Below are positions 19,257-32,351 of a DNA stretch of 64,000 nucleotides, in pieces. Position numbers and translations under genes: made by a program. Source of the stretch: Amoebidium appalachense (Eukaryota; Ichthyosporea); NCBI GenBank assembly GCA_963693365.1, contig CAVNZM010000002.1, positions 13,144,001-13,208,000 on the forward strand, in the 5' to 3' direction. The stretch's first letter is position 1; every line of letters starts with the position of its first letter. Under the pieces are notes generated by a model. It worked only from the letters and a program-made list of their open reading frames with translations. It ran no database searches and was not told the DNA's origin.

Positions 19257-20409
19257 ACGTGTTGTTTCTTGTTGAGGAAGAGGGGGGGGGGGGGGGGGGT
19301 GTAGAGGAGGGTAAAGGAAGTCAATACCAAATGCTGCAATATAAAGAGCCTATTCAAACAACTACACTTTTCTATGCAATCCACTCCCCCCCCCAAACAC
19401 CCACACCCACACACATACATCCCAAGAAAAAAGAAAGGCAGACACGAAAAAAGGAACGAAAAAAGGGCGACCCCCCCCCCCCCCCCCCCCCCCCCCCCAC
19501 AAAAAAAAAAAAAAAAAAACAAACAAAAAAAAAACACCAAGAGCCCCAACAGAAATACACACCAACCCCCAAACCTCAACCCCCAACCGCCCACTAAACA
19601 ACCCCCCCCCCCCCCCCCCCCCCCACACACACACACCCTCCCCCCCCTCCCCCCTCACACACACACACACACCTTGGTCGGGCACGTGCGCATCATCGTC
19701 CACGTCCAGCTCCTCGTCCAGGTTGACGTCATCATCCGTGTCCACGTGCTTGTCTGCCACGTGCACGTGCTCACTGCCCACCCCCCCGTGCCGTGCCTCC
19801 TCCAGAAGGTTACGGTCCATCTCCCCACGAAGAGATGGGTAGGCGGAGGCGGGCTGGGGCTGCTGACGAACGGCGCGGTATTGCTCCTCGGCCTGTTTAG
19901 AGGTGTGATGTGTTAGAGAGGGTGATTGGATCGAGGAAAATATGGTGTTATATGGATTGGGTCTCTCGGCCTGTTTCGAGGTGTGGTGTGTGAGAGGGTG
20001 ATTGGATCAAGGAAAATATGGTGTTATATGGATTGGTTGAAAAGCAGGGTTGAAGGAGGAAAGGGAGGAAAATAGGATGGTTTACAGTAAGACACTCGAG
20101 AGGATGTTTAAACGTGGGAAGCATGGTCATAAATGTCGTTATCATTAAAAGGGTTATCTACCCGTGTCGTAAGAAAAATGCATTAAGCATATTGCAGATT
20201 GCAGCACGTATCTACCCGTGTCGAAAGAAAAATGCATTAAGCATATTGCAGATTGCAGCACGTCAACATAGCACTAAGCTTTCGCGAGCGCACGTCTAGG
20301 TGGTAGCCACCGTGTGTGTGTTTGTGTGTGTACGCGTGGTGTGTACGTGTGTGTGCGCGCGCGCGCGTGTGTGTGTGTTTAGGTGCGTGTGTGTTGGGGG
20401 GAGGAGGAT

Positions 20410-20458
<49 letters not shown>

Positions 20459-20878
20459 TTACATACCTGCAGAGCGAGCTCGAGGTCCGGGAAAAGGTTT
20501 TCGTACTCGGCTGGGTCGGCAAGCGCATCGGCAGCCTTCTGCTTGCACACAGTAAGTACACGTGTCCCGGAGGGAGGGGGGGGGGGGGGGGGGGGGGGGG
20601 AAGGGGTGGAGACAGAGGGGAAACACGTTACAGAGTACGAATTCCACATTAACGACGGACAACACCACACAAAGACATGGATGGGGGGGGGGGGGGGGAC
20701 GGGATGGGGGGTGAGGAGGAGAAGAAGGAGGTGGTGGTGTTGGTGGAGGGGGGGCCGGGGGGGAGGTGGAGGAGGGGGGGCTATGAATAACAGAACACGA
20801 GGCATGCATTCACGACGGAAAACACACCACCAATTTTCACAAAGAACCACACACAGGGTATACACCTCATAAGTTGTG

Positions 20879-20931
<53 letters not shown>

Positions 20932-21002
20932 GTGTGTGTGTGTGTGTGTGTGTGTGCACGCGTGTGGGTGTATGCGTGCATGTGTGTGCCTGCGTGGTTT
21001 GT

Positions 21003-21051
<49 letters not shown>

Positions 21052-23362
21052 GGAGGGGGAAGCAGTGGGACGAACCTTCAAGCCAGCATTTGTCAGGGCT
21101 TCCTTCCATAGCTGGACGACCCTTGTGATCTGGCTGGGCAGGTAGGTCTTGGCGAAAAACGCTGCCTCGGGCAAACGCTCTGCAGGCCAGACATTCAGTA
21201 CCCATGCATATCTACGTTTTTGCCGTGTATGGTCGTTTGAGAAATGAAGGTGATTCTGACATAATGATGAATGGTGTGTGCTGCTATGTCACGATGCATG
21301 TGTGTGTGTGTGCGCGCGAAAAGGCAATGATACGACACAATCCCCTCGCCTGCACCCTAAATAGTGCCAAGGAGAAACAAATAAGAAAGCCTATCCCCCC
21401 CCCCCCCCCCCCTCCCCCCCCTCTCCCCGTGGCTCAGGTCTACCCCACCCCGGCCAACTGTCACATGTTGTCTACACCGTACACCCTTTTCCTGTTTCCT
21501 GCACAAAACTACACAGCAATTGCACATTTATCTCCCCCCCCTCCGAGTCCCTCCTTCCCCACACAGCCCCCCCCTCCCCCCCCCCTCCCTTCTCGCCCGT
21601 CACACCCCCTCCCCCCCCCCCCCCACACAGACCTGTGTCGACCAGCAGCTGCAAGCAGTCCTCCAGCCTCTGCAGCAAAAACAGACACACAAACGTCACG
21701 TTGTTGCGCCCGGCCTGCCGGGACACCTCAGCCAGCTTGCTCAGCCCCTGCACGTTGCCTGCCGTAGTGAACAGCAGCAGCAGACCACCGTAGTCCTTGG
21801 CCTGGATCATGCACTCCTCGGCAAGCTGCACGTGCATGTGTGCGTGTACGTGTACGTGTAGTGTGTGTGTGTGTGTTCAGGTATGTATGCATGTGTGCAG
21901 TCATCATGTGTGTGTAGGTGGAGGGGGTGCGGTCAGAAATCGGCAAACAAAACAGAACACCATTCCAAAGCGAGGAAGGTGCTGTGGGTATGCGCAAAAG
22001 GTCATACACCATGGTTCCAGCATCAGTGAAGCACGTTCTAAAAGGGAAGCACGCTCTTAAAGGAAAAAGCCACCGAGAGACCTAGCCCACAGGAACCGGG
22101 ATTCGACCGATTTGCCTTGTACTCGAAACCCAACTCGGATACTCAACAATATGAGACGTTACAACGACACAGACATCCCCCCCCCCCCCCCCCCCCCCCC
22201 TCCCCCCCCCCCCTCCCCCTCCCCTCTCCCCCCCCCCAACACACACACACACCCACCCCAACCCACCCACCCACACGCACTTTGGGGCCAAAAAAAAAAA
22301 AAAAAAAAAGAAAACAAAAAGCAGGCAACATACGCCAAAGTTCCAGCACGACAGGGCCAGGTCACCCAGCTGCTTCCACTTGAGGTCGCTCTCAGCCTCC
22401 TTCGCAATGCCATAGGCCACGTCCAGCTTCTTGAGCCCCAGCGCAAGTTCGAACCGGTGGTCACTGTCCTCGGACACCTGCAGCGCCTGCTCGGGGAACC
22501 CTGCACGTGCACACGTGTCAGTGTGTGTGCGTGTTCACATGTACGTGTGTGTGGAATGGTTGTGTGTGTGTGCATGCGTGGAGAGAGAGAGAAAGCACTC
22601 GACAGAGAGAGAGAGAGACATGGAGGGCGGGGACGGGGGGGGGGGGGGGGGGTTTGAATGCGGAACACGGCACGAAGTACGCACACACGAAGGACACATG
22701 CAAAGGCAAACATTCAAGTATGCAACATAGCCATGCGCGCAGCATGTGTCATAAGCAGAGCCCATCCTCAGGGAGGGCCCAAGGGGGGGGGGGGGGGGGG
22801 GTTGAATGCGTCAAAAGTACGAATTACACAAGAGCAAACGGATAACACGATGCAGAATGCAAGCCATACATAAAGAGTATGCATAATAAGCAGAGCCCAT
22901 CCTCAGGGGGGCCCCACGTCATCCACAGTACCCGAGTTTCGACCTATTCACCTCGTTAACGAAACCCAACTCAGATACTGTTTCACTTGAACATGGGTAG
23001 GTCACCCGTCTTGATCAGAGACGTGCAGGGTTGCTTATGCAGGCAAGGGCAGTCGGAAAGGCCGGGGGATGCTCGTGTGTTCAGGAAGGCAGCGAGGTGG
23101 AAAGGGCACGAGCAGTGGAAGATAAAGAGGGAAAGGAAAGCCAAGAGAGGAAGATTGTGGAGAGCTAATAATATATCACAATATTATTATTATTACTATC
23201 AAAATTACTATTAGTGTTGTGTGCGCATACCTTGCTTTTCAAGGAAGCGTGCCACCCGTGTACGTTGCTCCTTGGGGATGTTAGCCATCAGAGCATCTGC
23301 TGCGGCAAAGTCACGGCGCATGACTTGGGTCTGGTACTCCAGCACGGTAACGTTGAGAGCAT

Positions 23363-23417
<55 letters not shown>

Positions 23418-24018
23418 GGGGGAGGGGGGGAGGGGGGAGGGGAATGAGACATAACAGCAGACGAACTTTTTCACTGCTGTGCGCAATAGCAGAGCATGAC
23501 ACCAGAAAAAACATAAGATAAGTGTCATGGTTGGGGATTAGGGTCAGAAAAATAATTGTTAATAAAAAGAACAAAACACGAGCGAGCATTGCTTGATATG
23601 TGTTTGCATTGTAGAGAAAAGGATAAGAAAGGCTGCACAGAGCCCCTTGACTTATTGGCCATGGCGAAGAAGGCAGTATCTCTAGGCTGTGCGTACGTGC
23701 GGAAGCATAGGGAAACTCCCCGGGGAAGAAACAGCCCTAACCCCCCCCCCCCCCCCCCCCCCCCAGAAAAAAAAAAAAAAACACAAAAAATATAAAAATA
23801 AAATATAATCAATAAAAATGAAATGCGTGCCGTGAAAGCACATGTTCAATGGCCAAAAATGTGTATGATCAGCAAACTGGGACACAGCGAAGGAAAAGGG
23901 GGGAGAGGGAGGGGGGCACACGTACCTGACAACATTGACGTCCTTGTCGGCCAAGAAGCAGCGGCCCTCCTTGGGAAGGTAGCCGAGCAGGTACCTGCAC
24001 ACACAAACACACAGACAT

Positions 24019-24060
<42 letters not shown>

Positions 24061-24583
24061 ACCCACCCACCCACACCCACACTCACCCCCACCTAGACAC
24101 ACACCCACACCCAGACACACATGCACACGCACACACCACATTGTGATACCCAGCAACACATACCACCAAAATTAAAAAACGGTGAGTCATTCAGTCTGAA
24201 TTGCACACGTCCCACTTCTTACAGGCTGCACCCCCGGGAGTAGATACCTCGTGGACTAACGACTGTAAACAGGTCGATCCCACACTAGTACTAGGGTGCA
24301 TAATGGCTTAGGCGAAATCCAGCTAACTCCAGAAAAGGAAAATTGAAACCGGTCTGCACGCACGAACATAGTCACTGTGAGATTGATCCATCCGGTCTCA
24401 CAAAAAACATCTTTGTGGAAGCCATTGACACCATCGACAGGTAGAGAGGATGAAAACGTGAGATACCCTTGGTGCATAACACAAAGCCACACGAATAATG
24501 TAGAAGAATACATGTGAGAACAATGTAAAATAATACAAGGTAGAATAATGTAGAATAATACATGTGAGAATAAAGTCGGAGAA

Positions 24584-24627
<44 letters not shown>

Positions 24628-24865
24628 CACATGACCAAGGCAACTTCTAATAGTTATAATCGTATGTGTGGTAGTCGCAGCAGGGGTTTGATCACTCAAA
24701 ATTTGGATCACGTACATGGGCTTGTCGAGGTGTGCCACAGTGACAATCTCGCCACCCACATAGTAGTTGAGGCGGTTGACGCTGCTGGTGTACAGGAAGC
24801 AGTCCCCAACCCACGTGGCTGCATGACACTCAGTCAGCATGCAGAACAAACATCCCCCCCCCCCC

Positions 24866-24898
<33 letters not shown>

Positions 24899-25729
24899 AC
24901 ACACACACCACCACCACCACCACCACCCCCCTTGTCCCCATTCGCGTCCTCCTCTCTTTTCCCACCCCCTCCATAGGTGCTTTTTCCGTAAGGCCGTCCA
25001 CACCACCCTGCCCTTTTCTTACCTCCAAGGGCAGAGTCCAAAAGCTATTTGCTATGCACCGTACCCAATAAACTGTGCCATACTCACGCAACGCGAGCGC
25101 ATGCGCACGTGTACTTTGCGCACACCCGCATACCGCCTCCACCTATGCAAGTACTGTGTGCACACCCAAGCACCATCCGGACATAAGCAAGTGCTGTGCG
25201 CACACACCCATTTACCCATTCACTGTATGCACACACACATGCCAGTACCGTGTGCACACCCACTACTGTGCGAACACTCCACGTACTATGTGCACACACA
25301 CACACACATGCAAGTACTGTGTGCACACCCAAGCACCATCCGGACATAAGCAAGTGCTGTGCGCACACACCCATTTACCCATTCACTGTATGCACACACA
25401 CATGCCAGTACCGTGTGCACACCCACTACTGTGCGAACACTCCACGTACTATGTGCACACACACACACACATGCAAGTACTGTGTGCACCCACCGGTCTT
25501 GACAACCTCCTGCACCTCGCCCAGCACGTCAAAGGCCTCCTCTATGCCCTCATCAGGCACGGGCAGGTTCTGCTCCACGTGTGCAGCAACTGCCCCCTTG
25601 TTGTACTTGAGCACGTAGTACGAGTCCTCCGTCACAATCGCACACAGCTCGCCGCTCTCGTTCCAGAAGATCTAATGTGTGAATGTGTGTTAGTGGAACG
25701 AGGGGAAGGGCGGAGGGGCCCCGGGGGAA

Positions 25730-25813
<84 letters not shown>

Positions 25814-26313
25814 GGAGGGGAGGACGGAAGGAGGGGGAGGGGAGGGGAGAGGGAGGGGGGGAGGGGGGGGGGGGGGGGGGGAGGGAAGAAGGGAGGGAGA
25901 TAGATCGAACACATGTTAAGTCATAAAAGGCCGGGAGAAAAGGATAGAAGGGAGTAAGGATGTGTGTTGCTACCGGTTAGTGAGGAATGATGGTTGATCC
26001 AATCGGTTGGTACATCACCGAATCCGCTGTTGGCCTCCCCCCCCCCCCCCAAAGCATGAGTGCCTCATGAACACACCACCACCACATGAACACACACGTA
26101 CCTGCTTGGGCACGATTTCAATGCGGCGCACAAGGTTTGTAGTCTCCCAGTCGTAGAAGGCCAGGGAGTTTGCTGACCGCACACCCACGAGGTGGCCACC
26201 AAACAGACCCTCTGCATGCACATCACACCATCAGTGTCCGACCAAAACGTCTTTCGTGCGTCCGAACACAGATTCCATGTCCCTGCACTGCCCATGCCAA
26301 CACGCCTTGTGCC

Positions 26314-26349
<36 letters not shown>

Positions 26350-26759
26350 AAAAAAAGCAAAAAAAACAAAAAAAACAAACAAAACAACAACAACAACTAA
26401 AGGACTTAGTATAAATAAAATAAAAACCCAGCCCCAAACAAGCACATGCAGACACAAGCACGCACATGCAGACACACAACACACAACACACACCCACACC
26501 CACACACAGCCGCCCGCCCACCCCGTCACCACCACACGTACAAACACAGCCCAAACTTTAGGTCCCGCCTGTTTCTCGACTATACCGAGTGTGGCCCTAT
26601 CTCGGCAATAACGATTACGGTAGGCTACCCAACACCTGCTTACCGGCACTGAAGTCGATCTTGACGGTCTGCCTCTCCTTGAAGTTGCGGTACAGCTTGA
26701 CCTTGGACGAGCTCTCCCGCACGGCATATCTGCACACACCACACAGTCACACAATGCAG

Positions 26760-26796
<37 letters not shown>

Positions 26797-27096
26797 CCCA
26801 AAACACACACACACCACTACCACCACCACCACCACCACCACCACATCGTCTCCCTCTCTCTCTCAACTCCCCACCACACGTTCACCACTGCACCCCACAG
26901 GACAGAATGCTGGGTACCAAACAACAGGTCGGTAATGATAGGTTCCCTTATCTCTTTATCAAAGCCCACACTATGCTTAATGATCGAAGAATGCAAGAGA
27001 CGGAGGGAACGAAGGAATGCAGAAATCATGCAGGGCCCCCTCCCCCCTCCCCCTCCCCTCACATACACAAAAAAAGGATTTCAGGGATCGTGTAAG

Positions 27097-27148
<52 letters not shown>

Positions 27149-28121
27149 ACACACACACACAAAAAAAAGGCCCCGCCGAATGCACGAATAATAGGAATGA
27201 GATGGGGGGAACATACTCTCCGGCGTCTGCAGACCAGACAAACTCCAGGGCGCTGCCGAAGCTCTTGTTGCGCCATGCCAGGGCCGTGTAGATGATGTAC
27301 TCCCCATCCCCACACACAACCACAAATCTGCATGCACACGCAATGTCAGATTCAAAAATGTTTCGTTTAGACATCCGAGACGGGTCACATCCGAAAAAGA
27401 TTTACGATTTGTGACTAGCGAGATGCACATCAAACAAGGCCTGACCCGAAGGGGTCTATAAATCGGTCTAAAAGAAACCGGGCTAGATCGAGCATTTCGT
27501 GGCATACCGCCCACATGACGTCAGTTTGAACTGTCACAGATCATAAACGTTGCCGGATGGTATATATCATATGATTGGCTTTTTGCCTACATATTGCGGT
27601 CGCCATTCTTTCCAAATCGTCATATAAAGGATTCCTGGGGGAAATGCCAACTTAGCCGTGGACATCCTCCCCCCCCCCCCCCCCCCCCACCCCCCCTTCT
27701 TTTCCCACACACACACACACACACACACCCACACTTCCACACACACACAACCAGCAACCAGGAGTCGTAATCACCCTCGTCAAGGAATGCACCTTCACCA
27801 AGCACGCTCTCATGCCCCATAACCGTCCATCTCCGCCACACGCACACACCTACACGTGCCCGTACCTGCCGTTGGGGTTGTGGCTGAGAGTCTGAGGGTA
27901 GACCTCGCAGCTGCCAAGGTCCTTTGTGGGCAGTGTGAGCTGCTCCCCGTCCTTGAGCACATCTGTGCAAAACACACCTGTCAGAGATTCAAGATACACG
28001 AAATATACGTTATGTATGGGTTACACATCACACATGCACACCAGACATTCGTAAAACCATGCGCGCACACACACATCCTCACCCGTCAACTGTCGAAATA
28101 CCATATGCATACAACTGCACA

Positions 28122-28183
<62 letters not shown>

Positions 28184-28742
28184 GTCGCCCCTTCCCCTAG
28201 GAGGCTGTCCTTTGTGCGAAAAGGGGTCAAAAATACAAAAACAAACAAGAAAAACGTACCACCGGCGCCCTTGATGTTGGCCACGTTTGCCTGCAGAATC
28301 TCGCTGTGCTTGGCCCAGATGATCTTGCCGCTCTGGTCCATGCTCATGGCTGGCTCCTCACGCCCCATCTGTCACCCACCCCAACGGTCAGCTCCTACAT
28401 GTATAACAAAAGTACGTAAACAGAGCCTCATAGGACCATTAAAACACATACACAGACATACGTTGGCACGCACGCGTGCGCACACACGCACACACGCACA
28501 CACCCTAACCCGCCCACCTAACTTCTTAGCTCTCTGTCACCACAAGATACCAGAATCACAAAGAATTGGGAGGGCCTTTCTCCCGTGCTGTTGGCCTGAG
28601 CACACAAACGTGCATTGGTCGTGGAAAGCAAGAACACACAAGCAATGACGGAAAAAACACACGTTTTGGTGAGTCAAGTAAAATAGAACACACGAGTTAA
28701 ATAGAATGTTGGAAGATTATTTTGCCTCTTGTGTGTGTGTGT

Positions 28743-28773
<31 letters not shown>

Positions 28774-29280
28774 GAAAGGGCTCATACCTTGATCATGATG
28801 CTGCCCTCATCAAAGCCGAAAGCAATGTCGTTAGAGCCGCGCTGGTACGCCAGTGCCCAGACGCGCTCCAAACCGTAGTTCAGGGTGGTTTCCATGCGGT
28901 ATGTCTGCGCATGCCAGATGCGCACAGTACCTGCACGTGAGCGCATGTGAGAAAACGGTGACATGTGGCCGTTTAAAATGGGAACAAATTTTCATAACAG
29001 CATAAATGTGTGCTCAATTTTGATCGTGATATCATAAAAAGGTCCTTAAAAAGATTGTGACCAAGAAAACTCGGAAATGCTCAATATCCAACCTGCCCTG
29101 CAGGGATGTGTGTGCCTGTACTGTGAAAGTGAACGGGCGAGGAGATCCGTATACCTATGTGATGATGCGAGGTGTATGTGCACATTACCTGGAGATGCAA
29201 CCCCATACATTTGACATCTTAAACATGAAGAAGTATGATATGGGTGTGCGCAAATGAAACGTGTTCACACACACGACACA

Positions 29281-29347
<67 letters not shown>

Positions 29348-30336
29348 CCGCCCGCCCGCCCGCCCGCCCGCCCGCCCGCCCGCCCGCCCGCCCACCCATC
29401 GACACATACACACACACACACACACACACAAGCCCGCGCCTGCCAATGTTTATGTTTACGTACCAAGCGCAATATGCATCAAGTGCCAAGCTACGCCATT
29501 CATTGCAGTAACCCTTCCTCTGTGCATATTTCAACACTTACCGTCCTCTGAGCCAGAGATGATGATGGGCAGGTCTGGGTGGAAGCAGGCAACAGAGACG
29601 TTCTGGGTGTGGCCGGCCAAGGTCTGCACGCACACCTTGTTCTGGTAGTCCCACACCTTGACGTTGCTGCAACCAGAGTGTCAATACAGGCCATGCTTTC
29701 ACCATCGGTCTTGACTCTTTAAAACTCCGCCTACTTATCCTACCGAGTGTTTTTTCCCCCCCAAACGGAAGGAGGTCACGTTTATCCACACATTCAGCTC
29801 GCTTATAAAGCATTACCTCCCCCCCCCCCCCCCCCCCCTCCCTGCCCGTTCCTTGCCGCCGCCGGCGCCCACACTCACACATACCTTTGTCTCTGACTAC
29901 TACACCAACCATTGCATGGATTACACGGTCCATTACGAGCAATGGCTACCCATCAGTGATCTTCATGCATGGCTTCTGGTGAACCAATCAACATGCAAAT
30001 GATGTATGGATGCTAGACGTATCTGCAGCTTTATCTTCATGTGTTGCAGCTGGAGTGTGGCAAGGAAAATTTTTGTGTGTGTGTGTGGTGGATGCCTAGG
30101 GCGTGTGTGTGAGTGTACGCTCGGAGCATGTCTGCACGGGTGCATAATCGTTTGCTTGCGTACACGAGTGACTGGCTGCCGTGCTTAGTGGTGTTAAAAC
30201 CGCACAAGGAGGACAAAGAGATGGAAGGAGAGGCGGAGGGAGAAGGAAGAGAGACAGGGAGAGGGAGAGAGAGAGGGGGGGGGGGGGGGGGGGAGGAAGC
30301 GAGGGAGCGAGGGAGGGAGGGAGGGAGGGAGGGAGG

Positions 30337-30369
<33 letters not shown>

Positions 30370-31121
30370 GGGGGGGGGGGGGTTTGAATGCGTCCAAAAG
30401 TACGAAGTACACAAGAACAAACGGATAACACGATGCAGAATGCAAGCCATACATAAAGAGTATGCATAATAAGCAGAGCACATCCTCAGGGGGGGCCCAC
30501 GTCATCCACAGTACCCGAGTTTCGACCTATTCACCTCGTTAACGAAACCCAACTCAGATACTGTTTCACTTGAACATGGGTAGGTCACCCGTCTTGATCA
30601 GAGACGAGCAGGGTTGCTTATGCAGGCAAGGGCAGTGGGAAAGGCCAGGGGTTAAAGTTGCAGCAGTAAGCAGAAGCAAGAAAAATATAGATAGGAACTC
30701 AGGAGACGGGGCTTCTAGGAAGCTCCCCCGTCGATACCTAAGTCGATACTTCCCTGGCTAACATACTACACCAGCTGAAAAGAATTAAGTCCCGAAGGCC
30801 GCAGAATTCGCAATCAGAGGGGAAAATATGAGATTTGACCCACGCCGCAGGGTAGTAACACGCTTACGGGGGGAGAGGGAGGGAGAGAGGAAGATAGAAC
30901 GAGAGAGCGATGTACTTACCCATCATCACCACCGGAGATAAGGTAGGGCTTCTCACCGCCCTGGTAATAGTCTACACAGTTGACCCCCTTCTCGTGCCCC
31001 TCAAGTGTGAAGTTGGGTGTGGGCGACCCCAGCTGCCATACCTGGGAGTGCAACACAGTCATGGTGAGTATACTGAACAACATAAATACCTACACACTAA
31101 AATGCCTGCCTGCCTGCCTGC

Positions 31122-31178
<57 letters not shown>

Positions 31179-31382
31179 CACGCACACACGTGCACACACG
31201 CACATTCGCTACAAGCGAAAAACACTATGAAGAATGACCCCCTTCTCCACGGAACAGGACAGCATGCCTACGACGAAAGCAAGCGAGCAAAACCAGTGAG
31301 TGTTTGCTGTGGATGCTGTTGACTTCATGTGTGTGTGTGTGTGTGTGTGTGCGCGCGCAGGCGCATGCGCCTGTCCAGGGGA

Positions 31383-31429
<47 letters not shown>

Positions 31430-32291
31430 GGGAGGGGGGTTTGAATGCGGAACACGGTACGAAGTACGCATACACGATGAGAAGCATGGTGCAGGACACA
31501 TGCAAAGGCAAACATTCAAGTATGCAACATCATCCATGCGCACAGTATGCGTCATAAGCAGAGCCCATCCTCAGGGAGGGCTCAAGGGGGAGGGGGGGGG
31601 TTTTGAATGCGGAACACAGTACGAAGTACGCATACACGATGAGAAGCATGGTGCAGGACACATGCAAAGGCAAACATTCAAGTATGCAGCATCAGCCATG
31701 CGCACAGTATGCGTCATAAGCAGAGCCCATCCTCAGGGAGGGCCCAAGTCATCAATTGCGTCTGAGTTTCGACCCCTTAGCCCGCGTATATACGACGCTC
31801 CAACTCAGACAGCAGCATCAACTGAACTTGGGTGGGTCAACCCGTCTTGATCAAAGACGAGCAGGGTTGCTTATGCAAGCAAGGTGAGCAAAACGGTGAA
31901 GATGTATGTGCAAACTAATGCAGTGCAGCGACAAACGCGTATGTGCTTACAGATGCACGACACAGAGCAACCATGCCCGGTTGCATGGGGGGGGGGGTGT
32001 TGAATGCGTCAAAAAGTACGAAGTACACAAGAACAAACAGATAACACGATGCAGAATGCAAGCCATACATAAAGAGTATGCATAATAAGCAGAGCCCATC
32101 CTCAGGGGGGGGCCCCACGTCATCCACAGTACCCGAGTTTCGACCTATTCACCTCGTCAACGAAACCCAACTCAGATACTGTTTCACTTGAGATTTGACC
32201 CACGCCGCAGGGTAGTAACACGCTTACTAGGGCGGAACTTTATCGTCTTCGAACGGAAAGCTATGCCGCCGGGGGGGGGGAGGGGGGGGGC

Positions 32292-32351
<60 letters not shown>

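Noticed and set aside
22075-22110. A tRNA gene (GGTCGAATCCCGGTT on the minus strand)
   Set aside because: There is no matching acceptor stem or anticodon arm, and the flanks align with the SINE-like element.
25084-25618. His/Thr/Cys-rich open frames over 25.1-25.6 kb as a repeat protein
   Set aside because: They come from the 163-bp tandem repeat in a COPB2 intron; only 25494-25671 on the minus strand is coding.
29281-29395. A CRISPR-like or telomeric array
   Set aside because: It is a simple CGCA/CGCC tetranucleotide repeat without spacers. No CRISPR array or telomere repeat exists in the window.
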